DNA of 23,164 nt from an uncultured bacterium (GTDB lineage: Bacteria; Pseudomonadota; Gammaproteobacteria; Burkholderiales; Burkholderiaceae_D), in contig CAIQLE010000311.1 in the NCBI GenBank assembly GCA_903872555.1, forward strand, positions 1 to 23,164. The letters run 5' to 3'. Both the position numbers and the translations under genes were made by a program. How positions within the stretch are numbered: the first letter of the stretch is position 1; each line of letters begins with the position of its first letter. Positions 1-7,239 of this stretch are shown here, piece by piece. The notes under the pieces were generated by a model. It made no database searches and was not told where the DNA came from. It was given only the letters and a program-made list of their open reading frames with translations.

Positions 1-1
1 A

Positions 2-718
2 CAAAAACAAGGTGGCAGGAATCGCAGCGGCAATGCCGTTGAATGCAAACACAGCCAGTAGCCAGCGAAACAGCGGTACTCGCAAGGGTGCTGACCAGTG
101 CAGCGTTTCTGCATGCTCTGTACTTATGGCTCGGTGGGGTGCGCGCTTCAGAAGCAGGCAGGTGCTGATGGCCAGCAGAATGAGAAAGCCAATGGACAGT
201 CCTGCCATGCCCGTCAGTCCGGGCAAAGAGGCTGCCAGCAATACACCCCCTAGTCCGCATGCTTCACGTGTGGCCGTCAGACGCGAACGCTCACTGCGAA
301 GCTGGGCCAGACTGGCGCCCCAGCTATTGTGAGCAATCGTGGCAATACTAAAGCCGGCGTAAACCAGCATGAGGCTCAATACCAGCCAGGCATACAGGCT
401 ATGCACAGACATGGCAGGCGGATGAAATAAAGTCAGATAACCCGTGACCAGCAAGGGCAGAGACAGCAAGATGAAACTGCCATACGAGCGCGCTGCGGCT
501 GCACGATCTATCCATGTGCCTATGACCGGGTCGATGAAGGCATCAAGCGCGCGTGCTGCCAGCAGAATGGCACCGACCGCCGTCAGAGACAGACCCAGTT
601 CAGCCGCATACAGATGGGGCACCAGCATATAGATAGGTAATGCCAGCATCGCCAGTGGCAAACCGAACAGGCCGTAGGCCAGTAAGTCTGTGCGCGTCAG
701 TCGGGATGCAGAGGTCAT
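2..718 (-). CDS. GPH-type MFS transporter (3' part missing)
   Basis: This gene starts with ATG at 718 and stays open to the left edge (239 codons visible), so the C-terminal half lies outside the window. The N-terminus reads MTSASRLTRTDLLAYGLFGL and is followed by several hydrophobic membrane segments. The motif DPVIGTWIDR near residue 60 matches the cytoplasmic loop 2-3 signature of the glycoside-pentoside-hexuronide:cation symporters (MelB family). The start lies 9 bases after the stop of the chalcone-isomerase-like gene, so the two are almost certainly co-transcribed. GPH-type carriers occur next to Cfa-like and flavin-oxidoreductase genes in the singlet-oxygen regulon of Rhodobacter-like bacteria, where their substrate is unknown to me. 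A sugar substrate should not be assumed here; a lipid or lipid precursor is possible but unproven. Confidence 0.82.
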   Translation of the reverse strand, partial: MTSASRLTRTDLLAYGLFGLPLAMLALPIYMLVPHLYAAELGLSLTAVGAILLAARALDAFIDPVIGTWIDRAAAARSYGSFILLSLPLLVTGYLTLFHPPAMSVHSLYAWLVLSLMLVYAGFSIATIAHNSWGASLAQLRSERSRLTATREACGLGGVLLAASLPGLTGMAGLSIGFLILLAISTCLLLKRAPHRAISTEHAETLHWSAPLRVPLFRWLLAVFAFNGIAAAIPATLFL

Positions 719-727
719 GGCGCTGGT

Positions 728-1327
728 CTACTTCAAGCCGAGCAGGGCAGCACGCAACTCGGGCGCGCTGCTGCGGGGATGCAGCCAGATAGCAAAAAAT
801 GCCGGACCAAAATCCGGGTCACTGATCTCACCAATCAGCGTGCCATTACGATAGAAGCGCGTAGCCTGTCCCTGCTGATACAGTCCGGTCAGCTGCATAC
901 CGTTTTCAACATTCGGAAAGATGCGCTTCATGGCTTCCAGCCAGACGGCATGCTGACTAGGGCTGCCTATGCCTAAGTGCTTCATTTCCTCAATACTTCT
1001 GAGGGCAATCTTTTCCCCGGCAAGTTGTCTGGCATAGACCAGTTCTAGCATCAATGGCTGTGAACTCCAGGTATTGGCTTGCAGAGTTTTTTTGTTGGCC
1101 CACAAGCGGGCTTCATAGATTTTTAAGCCAAACCAGCGCATGGGAGCGCCACCGATGAGTGTGGCTTCAGGCAGTGCTGCTGTCACATACTCAGGCACCT
1201 TGGCAGGCAGCTTCGCAGGCAGCTCCGGCTCAGCGGCGATGGAGGATGCAAAGCTCAGCATCAGCATATAAAAAATACCGCTGCTTAAAACGCGCCTAAC
1301 CATACGCATATTCATACGCATCCCCAT
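728..1327 (-). CDS. Secreted chalcone-isomerase-like protein
   Basis: The protein is about 199 residues if translation starts at 1327. It has a hydrophobic N-terminal stretch (YMLMLSFASSIAAEP) that looks like a Sec signal peptide, so it is probably periplasmic. The segment GGAPMRWFGLKIYEARLWA and the length fit the bacterial chalcone-isomerase-like family, whose members do not make flavonoids and have no settled function. Several in-frame ATGs six bases apart (1327, 1321, 1315, 1309, 1303) make the exact start ambiguous. I chose 1327 because it is the first one after the stop of the upstream Cfa-like gene (1356). A longer reading that starts inside that gene (1477) is open but would bury the signal peptide. 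Its place between the Cfa-like methyltransferase and the GPH transporter suggests a role in handling a modified lipid, which is an inference only. Confidence 0.78.
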   Translation of the reverse strand: MGMRMNMRMVRRVLSSGIFYMLMLSFASSIAAEPELPAKLPAKVPEYVTAALPEATLIGGAPMRWFGLKIYEARLWANKKTLQANTWSSQPLMLELVYARQLAGEKIALRSIEEMKHLGIGSPSQHAVWLEAMKRIFPNVENGMQLTGLYQQGQATRFYRNGTLIGEISDPDFGPAFFAIWLHPRSSAPELRAALLGLK

Positions 1328-1341
1328 CCCATACCCATACG
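1301..1341 (-). repeat. Imperfect hexamer repeat over the start of the chalcone-isomerase-like gene
   Basis: About 40 bases consist of imperfect 6-base units of the type CATACG (plus strand), with variants CATATT, CATCCC and ATACCC. On the coding strand this gives a run of in-frame ATG codons with a 6-base period, next to G-rich pieces that could act as ribosome binding sites. Because the unit length is a multiple of three, gain or loss of units would keep the frame and change only the N-terminal region. Confidence 0.65.
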
Positions 1342-1355
1342 CAAACTCATCATGC

Positions 1356-2591
1356 TCAGGTTTTTTGCAGAGTGAACTGAAACAGATCGATGCTGCCGGC
1401 ACGGAAACCCGCTTCACAGTAAGCCAGATAGAACTGCCAGGTGCGTATGAAACGCCCGTCAAAGCCGAGTGCTTCAATCGCAGGCCGCTGCTGCAGGAAA
1501 TCCTTATGCCAGGTCATCAGCGTGCGTGCATAGTCCAGACCAAAGGCGAGTTCATTCACCACCTTCAGTCCATGGCGTTCTGCATGCGCCCGGAATACCG
1601 AGGGTGAAGGCAGCATCCCGCCCGGGAAAATATATTGCTGTATGAAGTCAGTACCTTTGCGATAGCGTTCAAACAGCGCGTCATCAATGGTGATGGTCTG
1701 TATGCAGGCACGGCCGCCGGGTTTTAATCTTTGGGCGACGCAGGCGAAATAACTGTCCCAGTATGCTTCACCCACGGCTTCAAACATTTCTATCGAAGCG
1801 ATGGCATCGAATTCACCTTCTGTATCGCGATAGTCCTGTAGCCTCAGGTCGGCCTGTTTGTCTAGTCCTGCTGCCTGCAGTCGTTGCTGCGCGAATGCCA
1901 GCTGTTCATCCGACAAAGTGAGTCCGGTGATGTGCGCGCCTTTTTTAATGGCCAGCTCGGCGAAGCCGCCCCAGCCGCAACCGATTTCCAGCACGCGATG
2001 GCCAGCCTCTAAGTTCAGCTCAGCATGTATGCGCTGGTATTTACTTTGTTGTGCCTGCTCCAGTGTGGCCTCTGGATCTAAAAACAGGGCACTCGAGTAG
2101 GTCATGGAAGGGTCCAGCCACAGACGATAGAAGCTATTCCCTATGTCGTAGTGCGCGTGAATATTGCGACGGCTACCGGTTCTGGAATTGCGGTTGAACA
2201 GATGCTTCAGCCGGTACAGTAGGCTGCCCCACCAGCTGCCATAAATGGCTGATTCCAATGCATCACGGTTGTGTATGAACAGCATTAGCAGTCCATTCAG
2301 GTCATCGGTCTGCCACTGGTCGGCAATATAACTTTCAGCAAAGCCTATGTCGCCGGAGCGTATCGCTGCGATGAAGGGTTCCCAGCTTTTCAGTATCAGC
2401 CTGACTGGTGCGCTGTCATCACCAAAGTGCAGCACACGGCCATCCGGGCAGCTCAGCTGCAGTGCCCCTTGTTCCAGTTTTTGCAGCATGTGCAGGATGA
2501 TGCGTGCCTGGGTAGGCACGGCAGTGGATGGCGCATCGCTGGCAGCGGTCTCTTGATTGAGTGCAGGCGTTTCAGGCAGTGAATTGTTCAT
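1356..2591 (-). CDS. Cfa-like SAM-dependent lipid methyltransferase
   Basis: The 411-residue protein has the two-part layout of cyclopropane fatty-acid synthases: an N-terminal lipid-binding-type domain (about 1-140) and a methyltransferase domain (about 145-411). The SAM motif is VLEIGCGWGGF (200-210), and MFEAVG (269-274) and YIFPGGMLPS (320-329) are family signatures. From memory of the E. coli Cfa sequence, the bicarbonate-site Cys139 is Ser167 here and His266 is Gln298, while Glu239 (Glu271), Ile268 (Ile300) and Tyr317 (Tyr354) are kept. This points to a methyltransferase acting on unsaturated phospholipid acyl chains that may not form cyclopropane rings, like the UfaM-type enzymes of furan fatty acid synthesis. 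The start overlaps the DUF1365 stop by 4 bases (ATGA), so the two are translationally coupled. Cfa-family membership is secure; the product is not. Confidence 0.9.
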   Translation of the reverse strand: MNNSLPETPALNQETAASDAPSTAVPTQARIILHMLQKLEQGALQLSCPDGRVLHFGDDSAPVRLILKSWEPFIAAIRSGDIGFAESYIADQWQTDDLNGLLMLFIHNRDALESAIYGSWWGSLLYRLKHLFNRNSRTGSRRNIHAHYDIGNSFYRLWLDPSMTYSSALFLDPEATLEQAQQSKYQRIHAELNLEAGHRVLEIGCGWGGFAELAIKKGAHITGLTLSDEQLAFAQQRLQAAGLDKQADLRLQDYRDTEGEFDAIASIEMFEAVGEAYWDSYFACVAQRLKPGGRACIQTITIDDALFERYRKGTDFIQQYIFPGGMLPSPSVFRAHAERHGLKVVNELAFGLDYARTLMTWHKDFLQQRPAIEALGFDGRFIRTWQFYLAYCEAGFRAGSIDLFQFTLQKT

Positions 2592-3388
2592 CGGCTCAGG
2601 GGTTCATCAGGCGGTAAGGGTTTGCTGAAAAATGGCACGCGTTTGGCAAATAATTTTATGGCTTGCCAATGTATGCGCACGATCACGTTCAGCGTCATCA
2701 GTGGATGGCTGAAGAATGCTTTGGCAGCACTCGCATTGGTCAGTGGGTGCAAGGTGCCGGATACCTGGGTCAGCAAGAGTGGGCCTGCCTCATCTTCATA
2801 ATCAATGCGTGCCACCAGACGTTCTGTGACTTTGCCGTTGGTGGCTTGCGAGCTGCGCATAAATCGGAAATGGTAATTGCCCGTAACCGCGCAAAAGGGT
2901 GAGACATGAAATACTTTTTTCGCACTCAGTTCTGCACCCCAGGGCATGTGGCCGCCCGTGTCCAGTAAATAAAAATGTCGTTCGCCAAAGGTGTTATTCA
3001 CTTCGCAGAGAATGGCGCGCAGCTCGCCATTTTTTCTGTGGCAGTACCAGAAAGACACGGGGTTGAAGACATAGCCCAGCACGCGTGGAAATGTTTGCAG
3101 CCAGATTTCTCCATCCGCATCCAGAATGTTTTCCGATGTCAGCAGACTGTCTATCCATTGCAGCAGTGGCGTCTTGCCATCGCCATGATCGCAGTCGTGA
3201 AATGACAAAAGATTGAAACGATTGCGCGAACACAGGCGCGTAACTAAGTCGGTCTCTGCCAGTGTGCGCAGTGGCAGCATCAGCGTGAATACGCCGTAGC
3301 TGAAAGTATTCGTGGCGGGACGCAGGCGGCTGTGCCATACCTCGCCGCTGCAGAGCAGGGCTTGTAATGGAAGAGTCTGCGTCGGCAT
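2588..3388 (-). CDS. DUF1365 family protein
   Basis: The 266-residue protein carries the characteristic DUF1365 core PRVLGYVFNPVSFWYC near residue 105, with EVNNTFGERHFYLL further on. No enzymatic activity has been established for the family as far as I know. It regularly sits between a flavin-dependent amine-oxidase-fold protein and a Cfa-like methyltransferase, as here, so it is very likely part of the same lipid-modification pathway. The upstream flavoprotein gene ends 15 bases before the start, and the downstream Cfa-like gene overlaps by 4 bases, so these genes form one operon. No signal peptide is seen. Confidence 0.88.
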   Translation of the reverse strand: MPTQTLPLQALLCSGEVWHSRLRPATNTFSYGVFTLMLPLRTLAETDLVTRLCSRNRFNLLSFHDCDHGDGKTPLLQWIDSLLTSENILDADGEIWLQTFPRVLGYVFNPVSFWYCHRKNGELRAILCEVNNTFGERHFYLLDTGGHMPWGAELSAKKVFHVSPFCAVTGNYHFRFMRSSQATNGKVTERLVARIDYEDEAGPLLLTQVSGTLHPLTNASAAKAFFSHPLMTLNVIVRIHWQAIKLFAKRVPFFSKPLPPDEPLSR

Positions 3389-3403
3389 AGGTCTGGGTTC
3401 GCT

Positions 3404-4705
3404 TCAGGCAGCTTGGCGCTCGGACAGCGCTGCTTGCTGCTGTATGGCCTGAGCGACTGAGAGTCCTGATTTCAGGCCATCTTCATGAAAGCCATAACCT
3501 GTCCATGCGCCGGCAAACCAGGTGTTGTTGTGTCCTTGTATGCCAGGCAGTGCCTGTTGCGCCGCAATCGCTGCTGCATCGAAAACCGGATGCGCATAAT
3601 CGTAGCGCCCGAGCACACTGGCTGCATCCGGTTCAGTGATGGGATTCAGAGAAACGATGACGGGTGTCTTGAAAGGCAGGGGCTGCAGCATATTGATCAA
3701 ATAATGCACGCAGACTTGAGGTTCTACATTGCCCGCACTTTCATAATTCCATGCAGACCAGGCTTTTTTATTCTGCGGCAGGCAGCGGGCATCCGTGTGC
3801 AGCACGGCATGATTGGCCTGATACGTCACTGATGACAAGATCTTGCGTTCAGCTTCAGTGGCATCAGACAGCATAGCCAGACTCTGGTCACTGTGACTGG
3901 CCAGCACCACGTGATCATAGTAGTGAGTGCCTATCGCTGATTCCACACGCACTTGCTGTGTCTGCGCCCAGTCTTTGCGTGAGATGGAAGTGACGGCGGT
4001 GTTCAGATATTTTTTACTGATCGCAGTCAGCATCTTCGTCACATAATGCTTAGCGCCACCGGTGACGGTATGCCATTGCGGACGATTGCTGACTTGTATC
4101 AGGCCGTGATTATGGCAAAAGCGAACGAAGGTAGCCAAAGGAAAGGCCAGCATTTGTTCCGTAGGGCAGGACCAGATGCAGCCGGCCATGGGCAGTAAAT
4201 ACCAGTCGCGGAATTCGGCGCTGTAACGCTGCGCTATCAAAAATTCACCTAAGGACTGCTCTTCCAGCGCCCCCGGCAACAGGGCCATTTGCGTGGTTTC
4301 TTTATTGAAGCGCAGTATGTCGCGCATCATGCGCAGAAAACGGGGCTTGAACAGATTGCGCCTCTGCGCAAAGACAGTATCCAGACTGGCGCCCGCCCAT
4401 TCCAGCGTGCGTGCGCCTGGCTGGTCTGACTCCGGCAGCTTGACTGAAAAAGACATATCGCTGGCCGAGGTCTCGACTTTCAGTGTCTTGAACAGACGTA
4501 CAAGATTAGGATAAGTGCGATGGTTGAAAACTAGGAAGCCGGTATCGACACCATGGCGCTGGCCTTCGAGTTCTATATCAACGGTATGCGTGTGGCCGCC
4601 AAAATAATCACCGGCTTCATACAAAGACACCTCATGGCCGTCTTGTGACAAAGTCCAGGCAGCAGCCAGTCCGGAAATGCCGGCACCAATCACAGCAATG
4701 TTCAT
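3404..4705 (-). CDS. FAD-dependent amine-oxidase-fold oxidoreductase
   Basis: The protein is 433 residues from the chosen start. It opens directly with the dinucleotide-binding motif MNIAVIGAGISGLAAAWTL, followed by an acidic residue at the end of strand 2 (LYEA) and GGHTHTV, as in flavin-containing amine oxidases and phytoene-desaturase-like proteins. The C-terminus has WFAGAWTGYGFHEDGLKSG, the second FAD-contact region. I chose ATG 4705 because the Rossmann motif should be N-terminal; an upstream ATG at 4759 would add an unlikely 18-residue extension inside an inverted-repeat region. Homologues beside Cfa-like genes are annotated as cyclopropane or cyclopropene fatty acid proteins, and a desaturase role (UfaD-like) has been proposed for the furan fatty acid pathway. 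The exact reaction here is inference. Confidence 0.9.
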   Translation of the reverse strand: MNIAVIGAGISGLAAAWTLSQDGHEVSLYEAGDYFGGHTHTVDIELEGQRHGVDTGFLVFNHRTYPNLVRLFKTLKVETSASDMSFSVKLPESDQPGARTLEWAGASLDTVFAQRRNLFKPRFLRMMRDILRFNKETTQMALLPGALEEQSLGEFLIAQRYSAEFRDWYLLPMAGCIWSCPTEQMLAFPLATFVRFCHNHGLIQVSNRPQWHTVTGGAKHYVTKMLTAISKKYLNTAVTSISRKDWAQTQQVRVESAIGTHYYDHVVLASHSDQSLAMLSDATEAERKILSSVTYQANHAVLHTDARCLPQNKKAWSAWNYESAGNVEPQVCVHYLINMLQPLPFKTPVIVSLNPITEPDAASVLGRYDYAHPVFDAAAIAAQQALPGIQGHNNTWFAGAWTGYGFHEDGLKSGLSVAQAIQQQAALSERQAA

Positions 4706-4706
4706 A

Positions 4707-4716
4707 CAGGGCCCTG
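4707..4716 (-). promoter_or_regulatory. Palindrome covering the ribosome-binding region of the flavoprotein gene
   Basis: The perfect 10-base palindrome CAGGGCCCTG ends one base before the ATG at 4705 on the coding strand, so the AGGG that could serve as ribosome binding site lies inside a self-complementary element. Just upstream (4718-4734) is a 4-base stem AGCG/CGCT followed by a run of five T. Together with the larger inverted repeat at 4747-4827 this makes the leader unusually structured. Function is not shown. Confidence 0.4.
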
Positions 4717-4746
4717 CAAAAATAGCGTTGCGCTTAAGAAGAAAAG

Positions 4747-4827
4747 TGCTGCGATGCACGTCGAAGAAATATACGGGTTAGGGGGATGCCCCGACGTCGT
4801 CACCTGAGTGCCATAGGCATCGCAGCA
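4747..4827 (-). promoter_or_regulatory. Structured intergenic element (11-bp inverted repeat with nested stems)
   Basis: Outer arms GCATCGCAGCA (4817-4827) and TGCTGCGATGC (4747-4757) are perfect 11-base reverse complements. Directly inside the 3' arm on the minus strand, ACGTCG (4792-4797) pairs with CGACGT (4758-4763). The inner loop holds a GGG-CAT-CCC mini-hairpin, and the bulged side holds CAC/GTG. The transcript can thus form a branched fold. On the minus strand the outer stem is followed by the T-rich CTTTTCTTCTT. The element begins 14 bases after the stop of the glutathione peroxidase gene, so the simplest reading is its terminator. A size of 81 bases and the nested stems also allow an attenuator or RNA leader controlling the lipid operon downstream. 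I did not recognise any known riboswitch family. Confidence 0.55.
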
Positions 4828-4841
4828 AAACAGATAAAAAT

Positions 4842-5432
4842 TTACTGTGCAGCGAGGGCTTTTTCTATGGCGCCCAGGATCGCTTTGTCATCCGGTCTGG
4901 TCAGGCTGCTGTAGTTGCCTATCAGCTTGCCTTCACGGTCGAGCAGGTATTTAGAAAAATTCCATCCGGGTTCTTTGCCGCTGGCCTTGGTCAGTGCAGC
5001 AAACAGCGGATTGGCGTCTTTGCCTTTGACTGAAGATTTGGAAAACATGGGAAATTTCACGCCGTAAGTGTTGTAGCAAAAATCGGCAATTTCCTTATTC
5101 TCTCCGGGCTCTTGACTGAAATCATTCGAGGGAAAGCCAAGTACGACCAGACCTTTGTCTTTATATTTGGCGTACAGCTTTTCCAGCCCTTCATATTGCG
5201 CCGTAAAGCCGCAATAGCTGGCTGTGTTGACGACCAGCGTCACCTTGCCCGCGTACTGGCACAGGTTTTGTGGGGATTCATCTTGCAGGCGATTGAATTT
5301 GTAATTCAAGAGACTCGGACAGTCCGCGGCGAAAGACAGTCGCGGTGCGAGTATCAGCAGACTGAGCAGCAAGAGACCGCTGGAGAGCAGCCAGAAAGAA
5401 CGGGGCAGGGAGGCGGTCATGGTCTTTTTCAT
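4842..5432 (-). CDS. Exported glutathione-peroxidase-family thiol peroxidase
   Basis: The family core is clear: NTASYCGFTAQYEGLEKLY with the peroxidatic Cys (Cys88 counted from an upstream ATG at 5474), then GFPSNDFSQEPG and the Trp-Asn pair in GWNFSKYLLDREG. A second Cys in DFCYNTYGVKFP is placed like the resolving Cys of thioredoxin-dependent members, so the enzyme probably uses thioredoxin-like reductants. The Gln of the usual Cys-Gln-Trp-Asn tetrad (in NQF) is replaced by Asp (NDF), as I recall from other exported proteobacterial members. The N-terminus has charged residues and a long Leu-rich stretch ending LSFAADC, a signal peptide for the periplasm or a membrane anchor. I prefer ATG 5432 (MKKTM) over 5474. 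It is the first gene upstream of the lipid cluster on the same strand, which fits defence against lipid peroxides. Confidence 0.88.
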   Translation of the reverse strand: MKKTMTASLPRSFWLLSSGLLLLSLLILAPRLSFAADCPSLLNYKFNRLQDESPQNLCQYAGKVTLVVNTASYCGFTAQYEGLEKLYAKYKDKGLVVLGFPSNDFSQEPGENKEIADFCYNTYGVKFPMFSKSSVKGKDANPLFAALTKASGKEPGWNFSKYLLDREGKLIGNYSSLTRPDDKAILGAIEKALAAQ

Positions 5433-5610
5433 CGCTGGATTACCGTTAGGTTTTAATTTAAACTGTTTAGTCATTCTAGTCCATTTTGGCGAGTCTGGTG
5501 CTGCTAAGTAGCAGTCAGGTTCAAGGCTGGTGGCACTGTAGAGGAAATCGGTTCATGCCTGCGCAAGTTCGATGTTTACTTAAATTTTTGGCAAGATCCG
5601 GGGGCAATAC

Positions 5611-7146
5611 ATGCGTCAGCTCATCTTAATACTGGGAGATCAGCTCAGTCTCGCCAGCCCTGCACTGCTTGAAGCTGATCCGGCTAAGGACGGCGTGCTG
5701 ATGATAGAAGCCGCCGGTGAGGCCAAGGCGGTCTGGTCACATAAGGCGCGTATTGCGCTTTTTTTGTCAGCCATGCGCCATTTCGCTCACAGTATGACTG
5801 AGGCCGGCTGGTCGCTGGACTATGTGGCTATGGATGATCCCGCAGCCGCGGATTTTGGCATTCGATTGCGCGAAGCCCTGCAGCGTCACTCGCCCAAGAT
5901 ACTGAAAGTGATAGAGCCGGGTGAGCTGCGCATGTTGCAGATGATTGAACAGGTCTGCGAGCAAGCGAAAGTTCAGCTACAGGTCTTAGATGACACGCAT
6001 TTCCTGTGCAGCCGGCATGAGTTCGCCAGCTGGGCCAAAGGGAAAAAAGAACTGCGCATGGAGTATTTTTATCGCGTCATGCGCAAAAAATATGCGGTCT
6101 TGATGGAGGGAGAAGAGCCGGCGGGCGGGAGCTGGAATTTTGATGCGGACAACCGCAGTCCCTACCCCAAACGCACCGGCCCGGGCTTGATTCCTGCTCC
6201 GGCTGCTTTTGCGCCGGATGCGCTGACCCTCGAGGTAATGGCGCTGGTTGAACGCCACTTTCCTGATCATCCCGGATCGCTGGCGAATTTTGTCTGGGCG
6301 GTCACACGCGAGCAGGCATTACAGGCGCTGCAGGTCTTCATCGATACACGCTTACTGCATTTCGGCACCTATCAGGATGCAATGTGGACGGACACGCCTT
6401 TGGGTTGGCATTCCTTGCTGTCGACGGCTTTGAATCTGCATCTGCTGAATCCGCGTGAAGTGATCGCTGCTGCTGAACAGGCTTATCGTCAGGGTCAGGT
6501 TTCGCTGGAAAGCGCAGAGGGATTTATACGGCAGATACTCGGCTGGCGTGAATTTATACGCGGCGTGTACTGGCTGGATATGCCGGGCATGAAAGAGGCT
6601 AATCATTACGGTCATCAGCGCGACCTGCCGGCCTGGTTCTGGACCGGTGATACCAGGATGGCTTGCATGCGTGACTCTCTGAAGCAAACGCTGGAGTTGG
6701 GTTATGCACACCATATTCAGCGGCTCATGGTGACAGGTAATTTTGCCCTGCTTGCTGAATTGTCACCGCAGCAGGTGAGTGACTGGTATCTGGCGATTTA
6801 TGTGGATGCCATTGAATGGGTGGAATTGCCGAACACCGCTGGTATGGCCTTGCATGCCTGTGGGCCGCGCTTCACCAGTAAGCCCTATGTGGCGAGTGGC
6901 GCCTATATCAAGCGGCAAAGTAATTACTGCACGGGCTGCACTTACGACCCCGCCAAACGTAGCGGTGAAGCGGCCTGCCCTTTCACTACCCTGTACTGGC
7001 ATTTCATCGACAAGCATGAGCAGTCATTGAAGATCAACCCCCGCACGGCTCTGATGGCCAAGAATGTGCAGAAACTGAGCGAGGACGAGCGTGTGGCGAT
7101 ACGCACGCACGCAGCGAATTTGCTGGAAAATCTTGATGGCTTGTAA
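5611..7146 (+). CDS. Iron-sulfur photolyase / cryptochrome-related protein
   Basis: The 511-residue protein belongs to the deoxyribodipyrimidine photolyase-related family (prokaryotic FeS (6-4) photolyases such as PhrB and CryB). The N-terminus MRQLILILGDQLS is typical. Four cysteines fit the [4Fe-4S] ligands of that family: Cys352 (MACMRD), Cys440 and Cys443 (YCTGC) and Cys456 (AACPF). NFALLAELSPQQVSDWYLAIYVDAIEWVELPNT spans the FAD-binding and active-site region (start NFALL, end ELPNT). The protein presumably binds FAD plus a ribolumazine-type antenna and repairs (6-4) photoproducts or acts as a light sensor. The gene is divergent from the glutathione peroxidase gene with a 178-base gap between the chosen starts. 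Light-related genes beside a lipid-damage cluster support a photo-oxidative-stress theme. Confidence 0.93.
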   Translation: MRQLILILGDQLSLASPALLEADPAKDGVLMIEAAGEAKAVWSHKARIALFLSAMRHFAHSMTEAGWSLDYVAMDDPAAADFGIRLREALQRHSPKILKVIEPGELRMLQMIEQVCEQAKVQLQVLDDTHFLCSRHEFASWAKGKKELRMEYFYRVMRKKYAVLMEGEEPAGGSWNFDADNRSPYPKRTGPGLIPAPAAFAPDALTLEVMALVERHFPDHPGSLANFVWAVTREQALQALQVFIDTRLLHFGTYQDAMWTDTPLGWHSLLSTALNLHLLNPREVIAAAEQAYRQGQVSLESAEGFIRQILGWREFIRGVYWLDMPGMKEANHYGHQRDLPAWFWTGDTRMACMRDSLKQTLELGYAHHIQRLMVTGNFALLAELSPQQVSDWYLAIYVDAIEWVELPNTAGMALHACGPRFTSKPYVASGAYIKRQSNYCTGCTYDPAKRSGEAACPFTTLYWHFIDKHEQSLKINPRTALMAKNVQKLSEDERVAIRTHAANLLENLDGL

Positions 7147-7239
7147 TGGCTTGCGTAAATAAATAGCAAGACAGGCAATCGTTAATCGAACTGTCATGCA
7201 TTGTTGGTAGAATCCTTGGATTGCAATAAGGAAAACGCT

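Noticed and set aside
4706..4759. Longer flavoprotein start at 4759
   Set aside because: It would place 18 non-conserved residues before the FAD-binding motif, which is normally at the very N-terminus, and would overlap the inverted-repeat element.
4747..4827. tRNA or known riboswitch in the structured leader
   Set aside because: There is no T-loop sequence, CCA end or acceptor layout for a tRNA, and I recognise none of the conserved cores of TPP, SAM, SAH, cobalamin or FMN riboswitches.
5475..5610. Possible ECF (singlet-oxygen type) sigma promoter between the peroxidase and photolyase genes
   Set aside because: Only a partial match (GATCC near 5595) was seen, with no -10 partner at good spacing. 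A short CTGCT/AGCAG stem at 5501-5514 is too weak to interpret.
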